From NCBI RefSeq assembly GCF_014269285.1, contig NZ_JACOAF010000041.1, forward strand, positions 144,950 to 208,949: 64,000 nt of DNA, given 5' to 3'. The position numbers and the translations under genes were made by a program. The notes under the pieces were generated by a model. That model had not been told where the DNA came from. It saw only the letters and a program-made list of their open reading frames with translations, and made no database searches. Shown here in pieces: positions 33,590 to 42,710 of the stretch (position 1 is its first letter; each line of letters starts with the position of its first letter). Source of the stretch: Rufibacter sediminis. GTDB lineage: Bacteria; Bacteroidota; Bacteroidia; Cytophagales; Hymenobacteraceae.

Positions 33590-36196
33590 TTAGTCTTTCT
33601 TCTTGCCATCAGTAGGCGTGGTTTCTTCCTCTTCAGAAGAAGACGCTTCCGGAAGATCATCTGAAGTGTCTGGCACGGCATCCTCGTTCTTGCGGTTGGA
33701 GAAGGTCAGTTCTTCTTTGCCTTCTTCGTAGTCAATCACGATGGTGTCTCCCTGCGCCAGCTCGGCTTTCAGAATTTCCTCGGCAATCGGGTCTTCCATG
33801 TACTTGGTGATGGCACGGTTCAACGGACGGGCACCATATTTAGAGTCATATCCTTTCTCGGCCACAAAGTCTTTGGCTTTGTCAGTGATCTCAATGGTGT
33901 AGCCTAACGTTTTCACGCGTGTCAACAGTTTAGCAAGCGAGATATCAATGATTTTATGGATATCTTCTTTCACCAGCGAGTTGAACACGATCACGTCATC
34001 CAAACGGTTCAGGAACTCAGGCGAGAACGTTTTCTTCAAGGCAGAAGCAATGGTGCCTTTCATGATGTCGTCCATGTTCTCCTGACGGGTTTTGGTCGCG
34101 AAACCAACCCCAGCCCCGAAGTCCTGCAAGTCACGAGCTCCAATGTTGGAGGTCATGATGATGATGGTGTTTCTGAAGTCAACTTTACGGCCTAAACCAT
34201 CAGTCAACACACCGTCATCCAGCACTTGCAGCAACAGGTTGTATACGTCTGGGTGCGCTTTCTCAATCTCATCCAGCAATACCACAGAGTAAGGCTTACG
34301 ACGGATTTTCTCCGTCAGCTGACCACCTTCTTCGTAACCCACGTAGCCGGGAGGCGCTCCCACCAAGCGAGATACGCTGAATTTCTCCATGTACTCACTC
34401 ATGTCAATGCGCACCAAAGAATCTTCCTTGTCAAACAGGTAGGTGGAAAGAACTTTGGCCAGCTCGGTTTTACCAACCCCGGTAGGGCCCAGGAATACGA
34501 ACGAACCGATGGGGCGTTTCGGATCTTTCAGACCAACGCGGGTCCGCTGAATGGCTTTCACCAACTGCGTAATCGCTTTTTCCTGACCAATCACTTTGCC
34601 TTTCAGCTCTTCGCCCATGTTCAAAAGCTTGAGGCTTTCTTTCTGCGCGATACGTTTCACCGGAATACCTGTCATCATGGCGATTACCTCGGCCACGTTT
34701 TCTTCTTTCACAGCGTAACGCTTCTTCTTGGTTTCCTCTTCCCAGCTCTTTTTAGCGGAGTCAAGTTGGTCCAGAAGTTTTTTCTCTTTGTCACGCAGTT
34801 GAGCCGCCTCTTCGTACTTCTGGCTTTTCACCACACGGTTTTTCTCGTCCTTGATGTTCTCAATCTGTTGCTCCAGATTCAGGATATCTTCAGGCACCAC
34901 AATGTTGTTGATGTGCACGCGGGCACCCGCCTCATCCAGAATGTCAATGGCTTTGTCTGGCAGGAAACGGTCGCTCATGTAGCGGTCGCTCAACTTCACA
35001 CAGGCCTCAATGGCTTTGTCTGAATAGGTCACGTGGTGGTGATCCTGGTATTTGTCTTTGATGTTGTGCAGGATCTCAATGGTTTCCTCTGGGGTGGTAG
35101 GGTCTACCATCACAATCTGGAAACGACGAGCCAAAGCACCATCTTTCTCAATGTACTGACGGTATTCGTCTAACGTAGTAGCACCAATGCATTGGATTTC
35201 ACCGCGGGCCAGCGCAGGTTTGAACATGTTGGAGGCATCCAGAGATCCGGAGGCTCCACCAGCACCCACAATGGTGTGCAACTCATCAATGAAGAGAATC
35301 ACGTCCGGAGATTTCTCCAGTTCGTTCATCACGGCTTTCATACGCTCTTCAAACTGACCGCGGTATTTAGTACCGGCTACCAATGAAGCCAGGTCTAAGG
35401 TTACCACGCGTTTTCCGAAAAGCACCCGAGAAACCTTCTTCTGGATGATACGCAGGGCCAGACCTTCAGCAATGGCGGTTTTACCCACACCAGGCTCCCC
35501 AATCAGAATCGGGTTGTTTTTCTTACGACGGCTCAATACCTGAGCCACGCGTTCGATTTCTTTTTCACGACCCACAATAGGGTCCAGTTTGCCTTCCTCG
35601 GCCAACTTGGTCAGATCACGGCCGAAGTTGTCCAGCACCGGCGTGCGGGATTTCTCGGCACCCTTCTTGGCGGCAGAGCCAGCGCCTCCTTTAGAGGAAG
35701 AGCCGAAGAGTTTGTCGTTATCGTCGTTATCGTCGGTATCTGAAGAGGCGAGAGGGTTGTTAGCATGATAGTCTAACGAATCCCGAATAGCTTCGTAGTT
35801 CACGTTGAATTTGGCTAAGGTTTGCGATGAAATATTATCCTCGTCCCGCAAAATAGACAGCAACAGGTGTTCTGTACCTATGATGTCAGATTTGAAGATT
35901 TTAGCCTCCAAATACGTTATTTTCAGGACCTTCTCCGTCTGTTTGGTAAGCGGGATACTTCCGGTAATATTTGTATTAGGGCTGGCGGTATTCTTGGTGG
36001 CCTGCTCAAGCGCGTACTTGAGCTCCTCCATGGGTACTCCCAGCTTTTTAAGCAAAGCGATTGCGGTGCCTTCTCCTTCGCGGATCATACCCAGAAGCAG
36101 GTGCTCGGTGCCGATGTAATCATGCCCCAAACGGATGGCTTCCTCGCGACTGAGAGAGATCACCTCTTTCACTCTATTTGAGAATTTGGCTTCCAT
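33590..36196 (-). CDS. clpC: ATP-dependent Clp protease ATP-binding subunit ClpC
   Basis: An 868-residue AAA+ unfoldase that feeds substrates to ClpP. Two N-terminal Clp repeats (about 1-150; [21 protein letters not shown]), first AAA+ module with Walker A GEPGVGKT and Walker [10 protein letters not shown], a middle domain with the UVR-like [20 protein letters not shown], second AAA+ module with GPTGVGKT and [14 protein letters not shown], and an acidic, disordered C-terminal tail ending in lysines. Full length. It stands alone here, without the mcsAB/ctsR partners typical of Firmicutes. Confidence 0.97.
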   Translation of the reverse strand: MEAKFSNRVKEVISLSREEAIRLGHDYIGTEHLLLGMIREGEGTAIALLKKLGVPMEELKYALEQATKNTASPNTNITGSIPLTKQTEKVLKITYLEAKIFKSDIIGTEHLLLSILRDEDNISSQTLAKFNVNYEAIRDSLDYHANNPLASSDTDDNDDNDKLFGSSSKGGAGSAAKKGAEKSRTPVLDNFGRDLTKLAEEGKLDPIVGREKEIERVAQVLSRRKKNNPILIGEPGVGKTAIAEGLALRIIQKKVSRVLFGKRVVTLDLASLVAGTKYRGQFEERMKAVMNELEKSPDVILFIDELHTIVGAGGASGSLDASNMFKPALARGEIQCIGATTLDEYRQYIEKDGALARRFQIVMVDPTTPEETIEILHNIKDKYQDHHHVTYSDKAIEACVKLSDRYMSDRFLPDKAIDILDEAGARVHINNIVVPEDILNLEQQIENIKDEKNRVVKSQKYEEAAQLRDKEKKLLDQLDSAKKSWEEETKKKRYAVKEENVAEVIAMMTGIPVKRIAQKESLKLLNMGEELKGKVIGQEKAITQLVKAIQRTRVGLKDPKRPIGSFVFLGPTGVGKTELAKVLSTYLFDKEDSLVRIDMSEYMEKFSVSRLVGAPPGYVGYEEGGQLTEKIRRKPYSVVLLDEIEKAHPDVYNLLLQVLDDGVLTDGLGRKVDFRNTIIIMTSNIGARDLQDFGAGVGFATKTRQENMDDIMKGTIASALKKTFSPEFLNRLDDVIVFNSLVKEDIHKIIDISLAKLLTRVKTLGYTIEITDKAKDFVAEKGYDSKYGARPLNRAITKYMEDPIAEEILKAELAQGDTIVIDYEEGKEELTFSNRKNEDAVPDTSDDLPEASSSEEEETTPTDGKKKD

Positions 36197-36291
36197 GTAA
36201 GTTCTTGTCTAGTAAATTGTTGTTGTGCGTGTTACTGCAAAGTGCTGCCGAGGCTACGCATTTAAATTAACAAAATGAGTGGGGCAAATGT

Positions 36292-36909
36292 TCAACAGAA
36301 AGCCGCAGGATTCCGTAAATAAGTAGATGCCTCTGGGCCAAGGTTAAACAACAGATCCAGTATACTCAGGTTCATTGCAAATTGTTTGCCAAACACCTGC
36401 CGGTATGTCATCAAGCGCAAATTGTCAGGCTCCTTCTTGGGATGAAGTTCCCCGCGCCAATCCAACACCGGTGCCTCGTATGTAATCCCATACGTTTGAG
36501 TTAGGCCAATTGGTTGCTTTAGCTTCAGGAATTTAGCGAAAAGTTTCATTAAATCCATGTTCAGCTGGAAAAGCAGGGCCGGGCGGCGGTCATAGATGTC
36601 CTTCAGGTAATCGGCGTAATACTCAAAAAAAGGCGCGTTACCATAGGCGCTCCGGATGGTGCGCCAATGGATGTCCACCCAGCGCTGGCTGTAATCAATC
36701 TCCAGGTCGGTGATGATGGTTTTGCTGTTGCCCTTCACTACCGGCACGCTGAGCGGCACCACGCCCTGCGCCGTGAGAATGTGGCAGCGGTTGCGGTAGC
36801 TCTGCTTCTGGTAATGCTCATGGGCCTCAAACAGTAATTCATGGGCTTCAAAAGCCTTCTGAAAATAAAGAATACACGGGTTGTACTGGATCTCAGTTAG
36901 TAACTGCAT
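36292..36909 (-). CDS. WbqC family protein
   Basis: 205 residues. Signature features are the N-terminal QYNPCILYFQKAF, the basic segment QSYRNRCHILTAQG followed by LSVPVVKG, WRTIRSAYGNAPFFEYYAD, and the C-terminal LSILDLLFNLGPEA. WbqC-like proteins occur in polysaccharide-synthesis loci and widely in Bacteroidota; the reaction is unproven. No glycosyltransferase genes are nearby, so context gives no help. The start follows a TACCCTTG-like box. Confidence 0.85.
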   Translation of the reverse strand: MQLLTEIQYNPCILYFQKAFEAHELLFEAHEHYQKQSYRNRCHILTAQGVVPLSVPVVKGNSKTIITDLEIDYSQRWVDIHWRTIRSAYGNAPFFEYYADYLKDIYDRRPALLFQLNMDLMKLFAKFLKLKQPIGLTQTYGITYEAPVLDWRGELHPKKEPDNLRLMTYRQVFGKQFAMNLSILDLLFNLGPEASTYLRNPAAFC

Positions 36910-37160
36910 GCAAGGGTAAAGTTGAATAAGTGCAAGTAAAGGAAATTTTGCAGACTTGCACCCAAACCAGTAGTGGCTTGGAAGAAACCTGGTTCAGGCA
37001 AGCAACCGCTGCGTCGTGAAACCATCACCGGCAGTTGTGCATGTGCCCTCCGTCAGGAACCAGTGAATTGGATTATTGCCTCATTCCTGAAAACGGAGGA
37101 TAATCTGGAAAACTAGAATTGGATACGCGCTCTTTGGGGATTATCGCCTTTGGGTATAAG

Positions 37161-37204
37161 GCTTTATGATTAGAAATCTCCTGCTTTATGATTAGAAATC
37201 TCCT
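37161..37204. repeat. perfect 22-bp tandem duplication
   Basis: Two adjacent identical units (GCTTTATGATTAGAAATCTC plus CT), at 37,161-37,182 and 37,183-37,204. Probably a recent slippage event. Confidence 0.85.
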
Positions 37205-37288
37205 TTGGGGTTTACCTTTTGGTAACAAGCAGGCAGGGGTGAGTAGTTCCTGATTTTCCTGTTTCGCTGGGTGTATGGAGCTTGTTTA

Positions 37289-37328
37289 GCGTTTTAAGGG
37301 CATTTTCCGGAAAAGGGCGACGAAACGC
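37289..37328. repeat. dispersed palindromic element, copy 20
   Basis: GCGTTTTAAGGGC ... GGGCGACGAAACGC with centre ATTTTCCGGAAAA. Confidence 0.75.
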
Positions 37329-37386
37329 CTGGATGGTATCCTGGAAGTAACGGGGGCAGAGCCCAAGTGCAGAACTTTCTACCTGT

Positions 37387-37394
37387 ACTTTTGC
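37387..37394 (+). promoter_or_regulatory. -7 promoter box of the luciferase-like oxidoreductase gene
   Basis: TACTTTTG (TAnnTTTG), about 50 bp before the start codon; no clear -33. Confidence 0.45.
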
Positions 37395-37439
37395 CTTTTA
37401 GAAGATCAGCCGTAAAAAGAGCTGACAATAAAGATTCAC

Positions 37440-38456
37440 ATGATGGCTACTAAAAAACTAACCGATATACCCGTTTCCGTTCTGGACCTCGTTCCCATTT
37501 TGAACGGCAAAACCGCCGCCGATTCCTTCCAGAATACCGTTGATCTGGCGCAGCGCGTAGAAAGCCTGGGGTACAAACGCTACTGGATGGCCGAGCACCA
37601 CAACATGGCCGGCATTGCCAGTTCGGCCACCGTGGTGCTGATTGGCCACGTGGCCGGTGCCACCACCAAACTGCGCGTGGGTTCTGGCGGTATCATGTTG
37701 CCCAACCACGCGCCGCTGGTGGTGGCCGAGCAGTTTGGCACCTTGGCCACGTTGTACCCCAACCGCATAGACCTGGGACTGGGTCGCGCCCCGGGAACGG
37801 ATCAGATGACGGCCCACGCCCTGCGCCGCGATTTGCGGGGTTCCGTAGATGAATTTCCGCAGAACGTGGTGGAATTGAAAAATTACCTGGGGCCGATTGA
37901 CCCCACCGCCCGGGTGCGGGCCGTACCCGGCGAGGGTTCTAACGTGCCCATCTGGATTCTGGGTTCCAGTACCTTTGGGGCGCAACTGGCCGGTATTCTG
38001 GGCATGCCGTACGCCTTCGCCAGCCACTTTGCGCCTTCGCAACTGCATGCCGCCTTGAAAGTGTACCGTGAGAGTTTCCAGCCGGTAGGCGATCTCAAGG
38101 AGCCTTATGCCATGGCCTGCGTGAACGTGATTGCCGCCAATACCGATGAAGAAGCCATTTTCCAATCCACCTCGCTCTACCAGTCTTTCCTGAACGTGGT
38201 GCGCGGCACGGCCAAGCCCATGCAGGCACCCGTGAAAAGCATGGACGGTCTCTGGGATGCCTCTGAGCGGTACGCGGTGCAGCAGATGTTGCGGTACTCC
38301 TTCATTGGCGGACCTAAAACCGTACAGGACGAACTCCAGGCTTTTCTGGACGAGACTGGCGTAGACGAGATCATGGTCGGGTCTAACATCTTTGAGCAGG
38401 CGGACCGGGTGCATTCCTACGAGATCATCTCAGAGTTTTTCCAGAAATCGGTTTAA
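37440..38456 (+). CDS. LLM-class flavin-dependent oxidoreductase (bacterial luciferase-like)
   Basis: A 338-residue TIM-barrel flavoprotein. The N-terminus ([15 protein letters not shown]), [45 protein letters not shown] and [26 protein letters not shown] place it in the MsnO8/YhbW-type luciferase-like group using reduced FMN. Substrate unknown. Translation may start at either of two adjacent ATGs (37,440 or 37,443). The last codons and the TAA stop lie inside a copy of the dispersed palindromic element. Confidence 0.9.
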   Translation: MMATKKLTDIPVSVLDLVPILNGKTAADSFQNTVDLAQRVESLGYKRYWMAEHHNMAGIASSATVVLIGHVAGATTKLRVGSGGIMLPNHAPLVVAEQFGTLATLYPNRIDLGLGRAPGTDQMTAHALRRDLRGSVDEFPQNVVELKNYLGPIDPTARVRAVPGEGSNVPIWILGSSTFGAQLAGILGMPYAFASHFAPSQLHAALKVYRESFQPVGDLKEPYAMACVNVIAANTDEEAIFQSTSLYQSFLNVVRGTAKPMQAPVKSMDGLWDASERYAVQQMLRYSFIGGPKTVQDELQAFLDETGVDEIMVGSNIFEQADRVHSYEIISEFFQKSV

Positions 38457-38487
38457 GGGCCGTTTTAGGAAAAGAAGCCTGAAACAG
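38449..38487. repeat. dispersed palindromic element, copy 21, supplying a stop codon
   Basis: CGGTTTAAGGGCCG ... AAGCCTGAAACAG. The TAA at 38,454-38,456 in its left arm is the stop codon of the luciferase-like gene. Confidence 0.75.
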
Positions 38488-38540
38488 CCGCGCCGCCGGC
38501 GGAAGGAGGATTTCTCTTTCCGCCGGTGGCGCGGCTGTTT
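38482..38540 (+). terminator. strong GC-rich hairpin terminator
   Basis: 23-bp arms (one G-U) built from AACAGCCGCGCCGCCGGCGG and its complement, followed by TTTTCC. Confidence 0.8.
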
Positions 38541-38615
38541 TCCTCTGGGGTGCCGCTCCTGAGCAGCTTTCGGGAGAGAAACAGAACGGGTAAAAGGAAA
38601 TCAGTATTTGCGCGT

Positions 38616-38623
38616 TATCTTTG
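38616..38623 (+). promoter_or_regulatory. -7 promoter box of the acyltransferase gene
   Basis: TATCTTTG (TAnnTTTG), 46 bp upstream of the ATG at 38,670. It supports that start over an earlier in-frame one. Confidence 0.5.
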
Positions 38624-38644
38624 CTCAGGGCGGGAGAGGCCTTT

Positions 38645-38682
38645 CCTGTTTTTGCCCTGTTTTCAGAAAATGCACCATAAAC
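38645..38682. repeat. dispersed palindromic element, copy 22, covering a start codon
   Basis: CTGTTTTTGCCCTG, centre TTTTCAGAAAA, then TGCACCATAAACC. The acyltransferase ATG at 38,670 is formed at the centre/right-arm junction. Confidence 0.6.
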
Positions 38683-39608
38683 CGTCCACCAATCCGTACA
38701 GCCGTCCTGAGTTGAAGGCCAGCCAGCTTCCCCTCTGGTGGTTGCTGAAGGGGATTTCGCTGCTGCCGTTCCCGGTGCTGTACGCCATCTCCACCTTTCT
38801 CTATTGGGTTCTGTACTACGTTATCGGGTACCGCAAGAAAGTGGTGCGGCAGAACCTGGAGCGCTCCTTTCCGCGGAAAAGCAAAGCAGAACGCCTGAAA
38901 ATTGAGAAGCAGTTTTTCCTGAACCTCACCGACATCATGGTGGAATCGCTTAAACTGATTTCGCTGTCTCCCGCCGAGCTGAGGAAACGGGTTTATTCCA
39001 AAGGCAAGGAAAAGGTGGAGGCGCAACTGGCCCAGGGCACCTCGGTGCTGGTGCTGGGCGCGCACTTGGGCAACTGGGAGTATATGTCGGCGGCGGGCAA
39101 TACCATTTTCTCGGACCCCATTGACGGGGTGTACAAACCGTTGGCCAATTCCTTTTTTGAGGAGTTTATGAAGTTCATGCGCGGGCGGTTCGGGATCAAT
39201 CTGGTGCGCATGAAAGACACGCTCCGGCACCTGATCCGGCACAAAGCCGAGAACCGCATCTTCACCCTGCTCTCAGACCAGGTGCCTCCGTACGGCGAGA
39301 TCCAGTACTGGACCACCTTCCTGCAGCAAGACACGCCCTTCTATGTAGGCGCCGAGAAACTAAGGAGTTCTTTCAAGTACCCTTCTTTCTTTATTGGCAT
39401 GCGGCACCTGAGGCGCGGCTATTATGAAATAGAATTCCAGGAGCTCTTGCCGCCGCCCGCCCAGGGCGTGAAAGAGGAAGGCCATCCGCTCACCGAAGCC
39501 TTCGCCCAGCGACTGGAAGCCTTTGTGGAACAATATCCCGCTGAATACCTGTGGTCGCATAAGCGCTGGAAGCATCAGCGTCCGAAGGCCGATAATCCTG
39601 AGTCCTGA
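38670..39608 (+). CDS. LpxL/HtrB-type lysophospholipid acyltransferase
   Basis: 312 residues. An N-terminal membrane helix (about 22-48, WWLLKGISLLPFPVLYAIS) is followed by the acyltransferase core: QNLERSFPRKSKAERLKIEK, the catalytic HX4E motif in GAHLGNWEY, GVYKPLANSFFEEFMKFMRGRFG and LLSDQVPPYGEIQYWTTFLQQDTPFY. It attaches a secondary acyl chain to lipid A at the inner membrane, or to another aminolipid. The frame extends upstream to 38,526, but the ATG at 38,670 precedes the conserved part. The C-terminus (NPES) and stop run into a degenerate word repeat. Confidence 0.9.
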   Translation: MHHKPSTNPYSRPELKASQLPLWWLLKGISLLPFPVLYAISTFLYWVLYYVIGYRKKVVRQNLERSFPRKSKAERLKIEKQFFLNLTDIMVESLKLISLSPAELRKRVYSKGKEKVEAQLAQGTSVLVLGAHLGNWEYMSAAGNTIFSDPIDGVYKPLANSFFEEFMKFMRGRFGINLVRMKDTLRHLIRHKAENRIFTLLSDQVPPYGEIQYWTTFLQQDTPFYVGAEKLRSSFKYPSFFIGMRHLRRGYYEIEFQELLPPPAQGVKEEGHPLTEAFAQRLEAFVEQYPAEYLWSHKRWKHQRPKADNPES

Positions 39609-39638
39609 GTTCAGAGTCCTGAGTCTTGAGTTTAGAGT
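39597..39638. repeat. degenerate GAGTCCTGAGTT word repeat, left
   Basis: Repeated words GAGTCCTGAGTTCAGAGTCC and variants. It overlaps the end of the acyltransferase gene and is inverted relative to the repeat at 39,775-39,831. Confidence 0.65.
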
Positions 39639-39687
39639 AAGGGAGTGTTCTCGGGGTGAAAACGCTTTCAGATGGATGAGCAACCAG

Positions 39688-39734
39688 AAAAGCAGAGCGG
39701 CTGACAAGTTTCAACTTGCCAGCCGCTCTGCTTT
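39688..39734. terminator. bidirectional hairpin terminator
   Basis: AAAGCAGAGCGGCTG pairs with CAGCCGCTCTGCTTT, with CAAGTT/AACTTG continuing the stem. Confidence 0.8.
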
Positions 39735-39765
39735 GGGACCAGTTTTTCCAAAACAAGGCCAAAAT
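39728..39765. repeat. dispersed palindromic element, copy 23 (degenerate)
   Basis: Left arm CTGCTTTGGGACC overlaps the preceding terminator; centre TTTTTCCAAAAC, right arm AAGGCCAAAATG. Confidence 0.5.
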
Positions 39766-39774
39766 GCCGTCTTA

Positions 39775-39831
39775 AATTCAACTCAGAACTCAAGACTAAG
39801 GACTCAGAACTGAAGAATCAGGACTGAGGAT
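39775..39831. repeat. degenerate GAGTCCTGAGTT word repeat, right (inverted)
   Basis: Words such as ACTCAGAACTCAAGAC and GGACTCAGAAC, complementary in sense to the repeat at 39,597. It ends at the YrdC-type gene stop codon. Confidence 0.6.
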
Positions 39832-39833
39832 TT

Positions 39834-40463
39834 CTACAGAAATTCTTCAATATCGCCGGCGCCCTGGCGGAGGACCTCAAATTCATCGTTCTCGCAGTTG
39901 ACCACCGTAGAGGCGATGTTGTTGCCAAAGCCGCCGTCAATGACTAGGTCCACGTGGTTGCGGTATTTCTCATAGATCAGCTCCGGGTCAGTTGTGTATT
40001 CAATTACCTCGTCCTCGTCATGGATGGAGGTAGACACAATGGGGTTGCCCAGCTCCCGGACAAGCGTCAGGGAAATGTTGTTATCCGGAATCCGGATGCC
40101 CACGGTGTCTTTCCGTTTGCCGCCTAACTTAGGCACTTTGCTGCTGGCTTCCAGCACAAAGGTGAACGGACCCGGCAGCGCCTTTTTCATCACCTTGTAG
40201 GTTTGGGTGGAGATTTTGGCGTAGTCTGAGATGTGGGTCAGGTCATGGCAGATAAAGGAAAGATGCGCCTTGGCCGGATTGATGCCCCGCAACTGGCAGA
40301 GCCGTTCCACGGCCCGGGCATTGTGCAGGTCGCAGCCTAAGCCATAAATAGTATCGGTGGGGTAGATGACCAACCCGCCTTTCCGGAGGATGTCCACTGC
40401 CTGGGCAATGCTTTTCGCTTGAGGGTTGTCTGGGTGAATCCGAAGAAAAGTAGCCTGTGCCAT
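39834..40463 (-). CDS. YrdC/Sua5-type L-threonylcarbamoyladenylate synthase
   Basis: 209 residues. The YrdC fold is shown by AVDILRKGGLVIYPTDTIYGLGCD, KAHLSFICHDL, KKALPGPFTFVLEAS, GIRIPDNN and PIVSTSIH. The enzyme makes threonylcarbamoyl-AMP from threonine, bicarbonate and ATP for the t6A37 modification of ANN-decoding tRNAs. There is no C-terminal Sua5 domain; an acidic tail (QGAGDIEEFL) ends the protein. TsaD/B/E partners are elsewhere. Single gene. Confidence 0.92.
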   Translation of the reverse strand: MAQATFLRIHPDNPQAKSIAQAVDILRKGGLVIYPTDTIYGLGCDLHNARAVERLCQLRGINPAKAHLSFICHDLTHISDYAKISTQTYKVMKKALPGPFTFVLEASSKVPKLGGKRKDTVGIRIPDNNISLTLVRELGNPIVSTSIHDEDEVIEYTTDPELIYEKYRNHVDLVIDGGFGNNIASTVVNCENDEFEVLRQGAGDIEEFL

Positions 40464-40761
40464 GGGTTTAATGTGCTAATGAGTTAATGTGCTGATGTGA
40501 TAATTTGGGATTTGGCCTACAAACCTCCATTGAAGTTGGTAGGCCAAATGTCTAAGTATATAGTTTAGCTTCAAGAAGTATTTTCTTCTAACGTTTCAGT
40601 GCATACGCTTAAACCCAAATTTCCGTTTTTAAGTCGATTTTCAGAAAACAGCCCTAAAGCAGAATGCCTGGATCTCAGGGGTTGAAACCTTGGGCAGGTG
40701 GAGAGGTTTCAAAGAACTGATTAGCACATCAGCACATTTACTCATTAGCACATTAAATTCT
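40464..40761. other. divergent intergenic region with word repeats
   Basis: About 300 bp between the YrdC-type gene and mltG. TTAGCACAT-type words occur at 40,466-40,502 (inverted) and 40,718-40,757, matching the repeat beside lysS; a palindromic element sits at 40,622-40,660. No gene. Confidence 0.6.
40622..40660. repeat. dispersed palindromic element, copy 24
   Basis: TCCGTTTTTAAGTCG ... ACAGCCCTAAAGC with centre ATTTTCAGAAAA. Confidence 0.65.
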
Positions 40762-40769
40762 TACCTTTG
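40762..40769 (+). promoter_or_regulatory. -7 promoter box of mltG
   Basis: TACCTTTG lies only 6 bp before the mltG ATG at 40,776, so the transcript is expected to start at or next to the start codon (near-leaderless). The word repeat sits where the -33 would be. Confidence 0.5.
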
Positions 40770-40775
40770 CGGTCT

Positions 40776-41864
40776 ATGTCAGAACAAAACATACCTGTCA
40801 CGCGGGGTCCCAGAGGATCGCGCAAGCCCCGGAAGACCAGCAAGTGGACCTATGTCCTGGTGGTTTTGATGTTCCTTTTCGTGTGCTTCTCCTACTACGC
40901 CTACCAGATTGTCTATACGCCCAACGTGGAGAACAAAGGCGAGCCGGTGTACGTGCTCATTCCCAACGGCGCCACCTATGAGCAGGCCATGGATTCCATC
41001 GATTCCAAAAAAGTGATCATTGACCGCCTGTCGCTCCGGTTCATGGCCAAGCTGATGGACTACCCTGAGCTGGTGAAACCCGGCCGCTACGAGCTGAAGG
41101 ATGGCATGACCAACTACAAACTCATCGCCAAGCTGCGCTCCGGTGACCAGGACCCCGTAAAGCTGACGTACACCAACGTGCGCCTCAAAAAAGACCTGGC
41201 CCAGAAGCTGAGCACCTTCATCAACGCCTCGCCCGCCAAGATAGATTCCTTGCTCAACAGCCCCGCCTACACCCAGAAGCTGGGCTTTGACACCACCACC
41301 ATCCTCACCATGTTCATCCCCAACACCTATGAGATGTACTGGACCACCTCCGCTGAGGACATGATGGAGCGCATGAAAAAGGAATACGACAACTTCTGGA
41401 CCGAGGAGCGCAAAGCCAAAGCGCAGGACGTTGGGCTTTCCCAGAAGGAAGTCTCTATTCTGGCCTCCATCGTGCAGGCCGAGCAGAGCGTGCACGCCGA
41501 TGAGCGGCCACGTATTGCCGGTGTTTACCTGAACCGCCTTAAGCGCAACATGGCCCTGCAAGCCGACCCAACCGTGGTGTTCGCCACCGGTGACTTCACC
41601 ATCCGCCGGGTGCTCAACGTGCACCTGAAGACCAACTCGCCGTACAACACGTACCTGAACAAAGGCTTGCCGCCCGGCCCCATCAACCTGCCGTCCATCA
41701 CTTCCATCAACGCCGTCCTGAACCCCGAGGAGCACGAGTACCTGTATTTCTGCGCCAAGGAGGATTTCTCCGGTTACCACGCGTTTGCGGTGACCGAGGC
41801 CGAGCACCGGCGGAACGCCCAGCGCTTCCACGCGGCCATGAACCAGCGCAACATCATGCGGTAG
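40776..41864 (+). CDS. mltG: endolytic murein transglycosylase MltG
   Basis: 362 residues. Short basic cytoplasmic tail, one membrane helix (about 24-43, WTYVLVVLMFLFVCFSYYAY), a LysM-like segment (IPNGATYEQAMDSI) and the YceG domain with catalytic Glu236 in ASIVQAEQSVHADERPRIAGVYLNRL, then QADPTVVFA and SPYNTYLNKGLPPGPINLPS. It cleaves nascent glycan strands at the inner membrane and sets their length. An in-frame TTG lies 3 codons upstream inside the promoter box, so the ATG is taken. Confidence 0.95.
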   Translation: MSEQNIPVTRGPRGSRKPRKTSKWTYVLVVLMFLFVCFSYYAYQIVYTPNVENKGEPVYVLIPNGATYEQAMDSIDSKKVIIDRLSLRFMAKLMDYPELVKPGRYELKDGMTNYKLIAKLRSGDQDPVKLTYTNVRLKKDLAQKLSTFINASPAKIDSLLNSPAYTQKLGFDTTTILTMFIPNTYEMYWTTSAEDMMERMKKEYDNFWTEERKAKAQDVGLSQKEVSILASIVQAEQSVHADERPRIAGVYLNRLKRNMALQADPTVVFATGDFTIRRVLNVHLKTNSPYNTYLNKGLPPGPINLPSITSINAVLNPEEHEYLYFCAKEDFSGYHAFAVTEAEHRRNAQRFHAAMNQRNIMR

Positions 41865-41865
41865 T

Positions 41866-41905
41866 CCGTTTCAGGGCCGTTTTTTAGTAAATGGGCCTGA
41901 AACGC
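41866..41905. repeat. dispersed palindromic element, copy 25
   Basis: CCGTTTCAGGGCCG ... GGGCCTGAAACGC. The TTTCAGG/CCTGAAA change on both arms is compensatory compared with copies that read TTTTAGG. It follows the mltG stop. Confidence 0.8.
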
Positions 41906-41937
41906 CCGGCAGCTTACGCTTGTAAAAACTTCTGAAT

Positions 41938-42585
41938 ATGGGAAAAGCTTTCTCTTCGGTTATTCTTTTCTTTTGTGTTGCGATGACCGCCTGCGGGCAG
42001 ACGGAGCAGAGAACGTCTGCCTCTATTCCGTATGATTCGCTGCGCACGGAGTTGGAGAAAATCTATGACACAGACCAGGCAGTACGCGAAGGATTTGACA
42101 ACGTGAAGGAAGAAGACCAGAATGCTTTTTTCCGGAAGATGCAGCAGGTAGACTCCGTAAACCAGATCCAGGTACTAACGATTTTGCAGCAATACGGCTG
42201 GCTGCCTAAAAGTAAGATAGGGGAGAAGGCCGCCGATGGCTTGTTTCTGGTGGTGCAGCATGCTCCGGCCTCTGTCATTAGAAAGTACCTTCCTGCTTTG
42301 AAACGCATGGCCCAGCAAGGGGAAGCAAGCACCACCGATGCTGCCATGATGGAAGACCAGATGCTTATGTTTGATGCGAAGAAGCAAATCTATGGAACAC
42401 AGGCTACTTCCATGGGGCGGGAAGACGGGAGAATGGTCATCTGGCCTATTGAAGACAGTAAGCACGTGAATGAGCGTCGCAAAGCTGCCGGTTTCCCAGA
42501 CACCGTAGAAGAGAACGCCAAACGCCTGAACGCCATCTATCACCCAGAGGAAGCACTGCCCAAGAAAAAGCATGTGTTTCACTAA
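41938..42585 (+). CDS. lipoprotein, DUF6624-like
   Basis: 215 residues. Lipoprotein signal (MGKAFSSVILFFCVAMTAC, Cys19). The mature part carries helical segments and the motifs VLTILQQYGWLPKSKIGEKA, LFLVVQHAPASVIRKYLP, AMMEDQMLMFDAKKQIYGTQ, which fit the DUF6624 pattern (a Gly-Trp-Pro region, a QHA motif and a YGTQ motif). No activity is established for the family. Single gene between two palindromic elements. Confidence 0.65.
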   Translation: MGKAFSSVILFFCVAMTACGQTEQRTSASIPYDSLRTELEKIYDTDQAVREGFDNVKEEDQNAFFRKMQQVDSVNQIQVLTILQQYGWLPKSKIGEKAADGLFLVVQHAPASVIRKYLPALKRMAQQGEASTTDAAMMEDQMLMFDAKKQIYGTQATSMGREDGRMVIWPIEDSKHVNERRKAAGFPDTVEENAKRLNAIYHPEEALPKKKHVFH

Positions 42586-42648
42586 ACCTGAAAATCTGGT
42601 CCTGCGAACGTGTTGCTTTCCAGGCTAGGTAAACTTCACTCCATCATC

Positions 42649-42688
42649 CGTTTAAGCGGCATTTTCTGAAAAACAGGCTGTAAACGGA
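42649..42688. repeat. dispersed palindromic element, copy 26
   Basis: CCGTTTAAGCGGC ... CAGGCTGTAAACGG with centre ATTTTCTGAAAAA, 23 bp upstream of the thioesterase start. Confidence 0.75.
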
Positions 42689-42710
42689 AGATGCTTAACC
42701 AAGAAGAACT

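Larger units (their letters stand above)
36910..37386. other. intergenic region between WbqC and luciferase-like genes
   Basis: About 480 bp between divergent genes. It contains a perfect 22-bp tandem duplication, a palindromic element and then a promoter box; no reading frame is credible. Confidence 0.5.
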
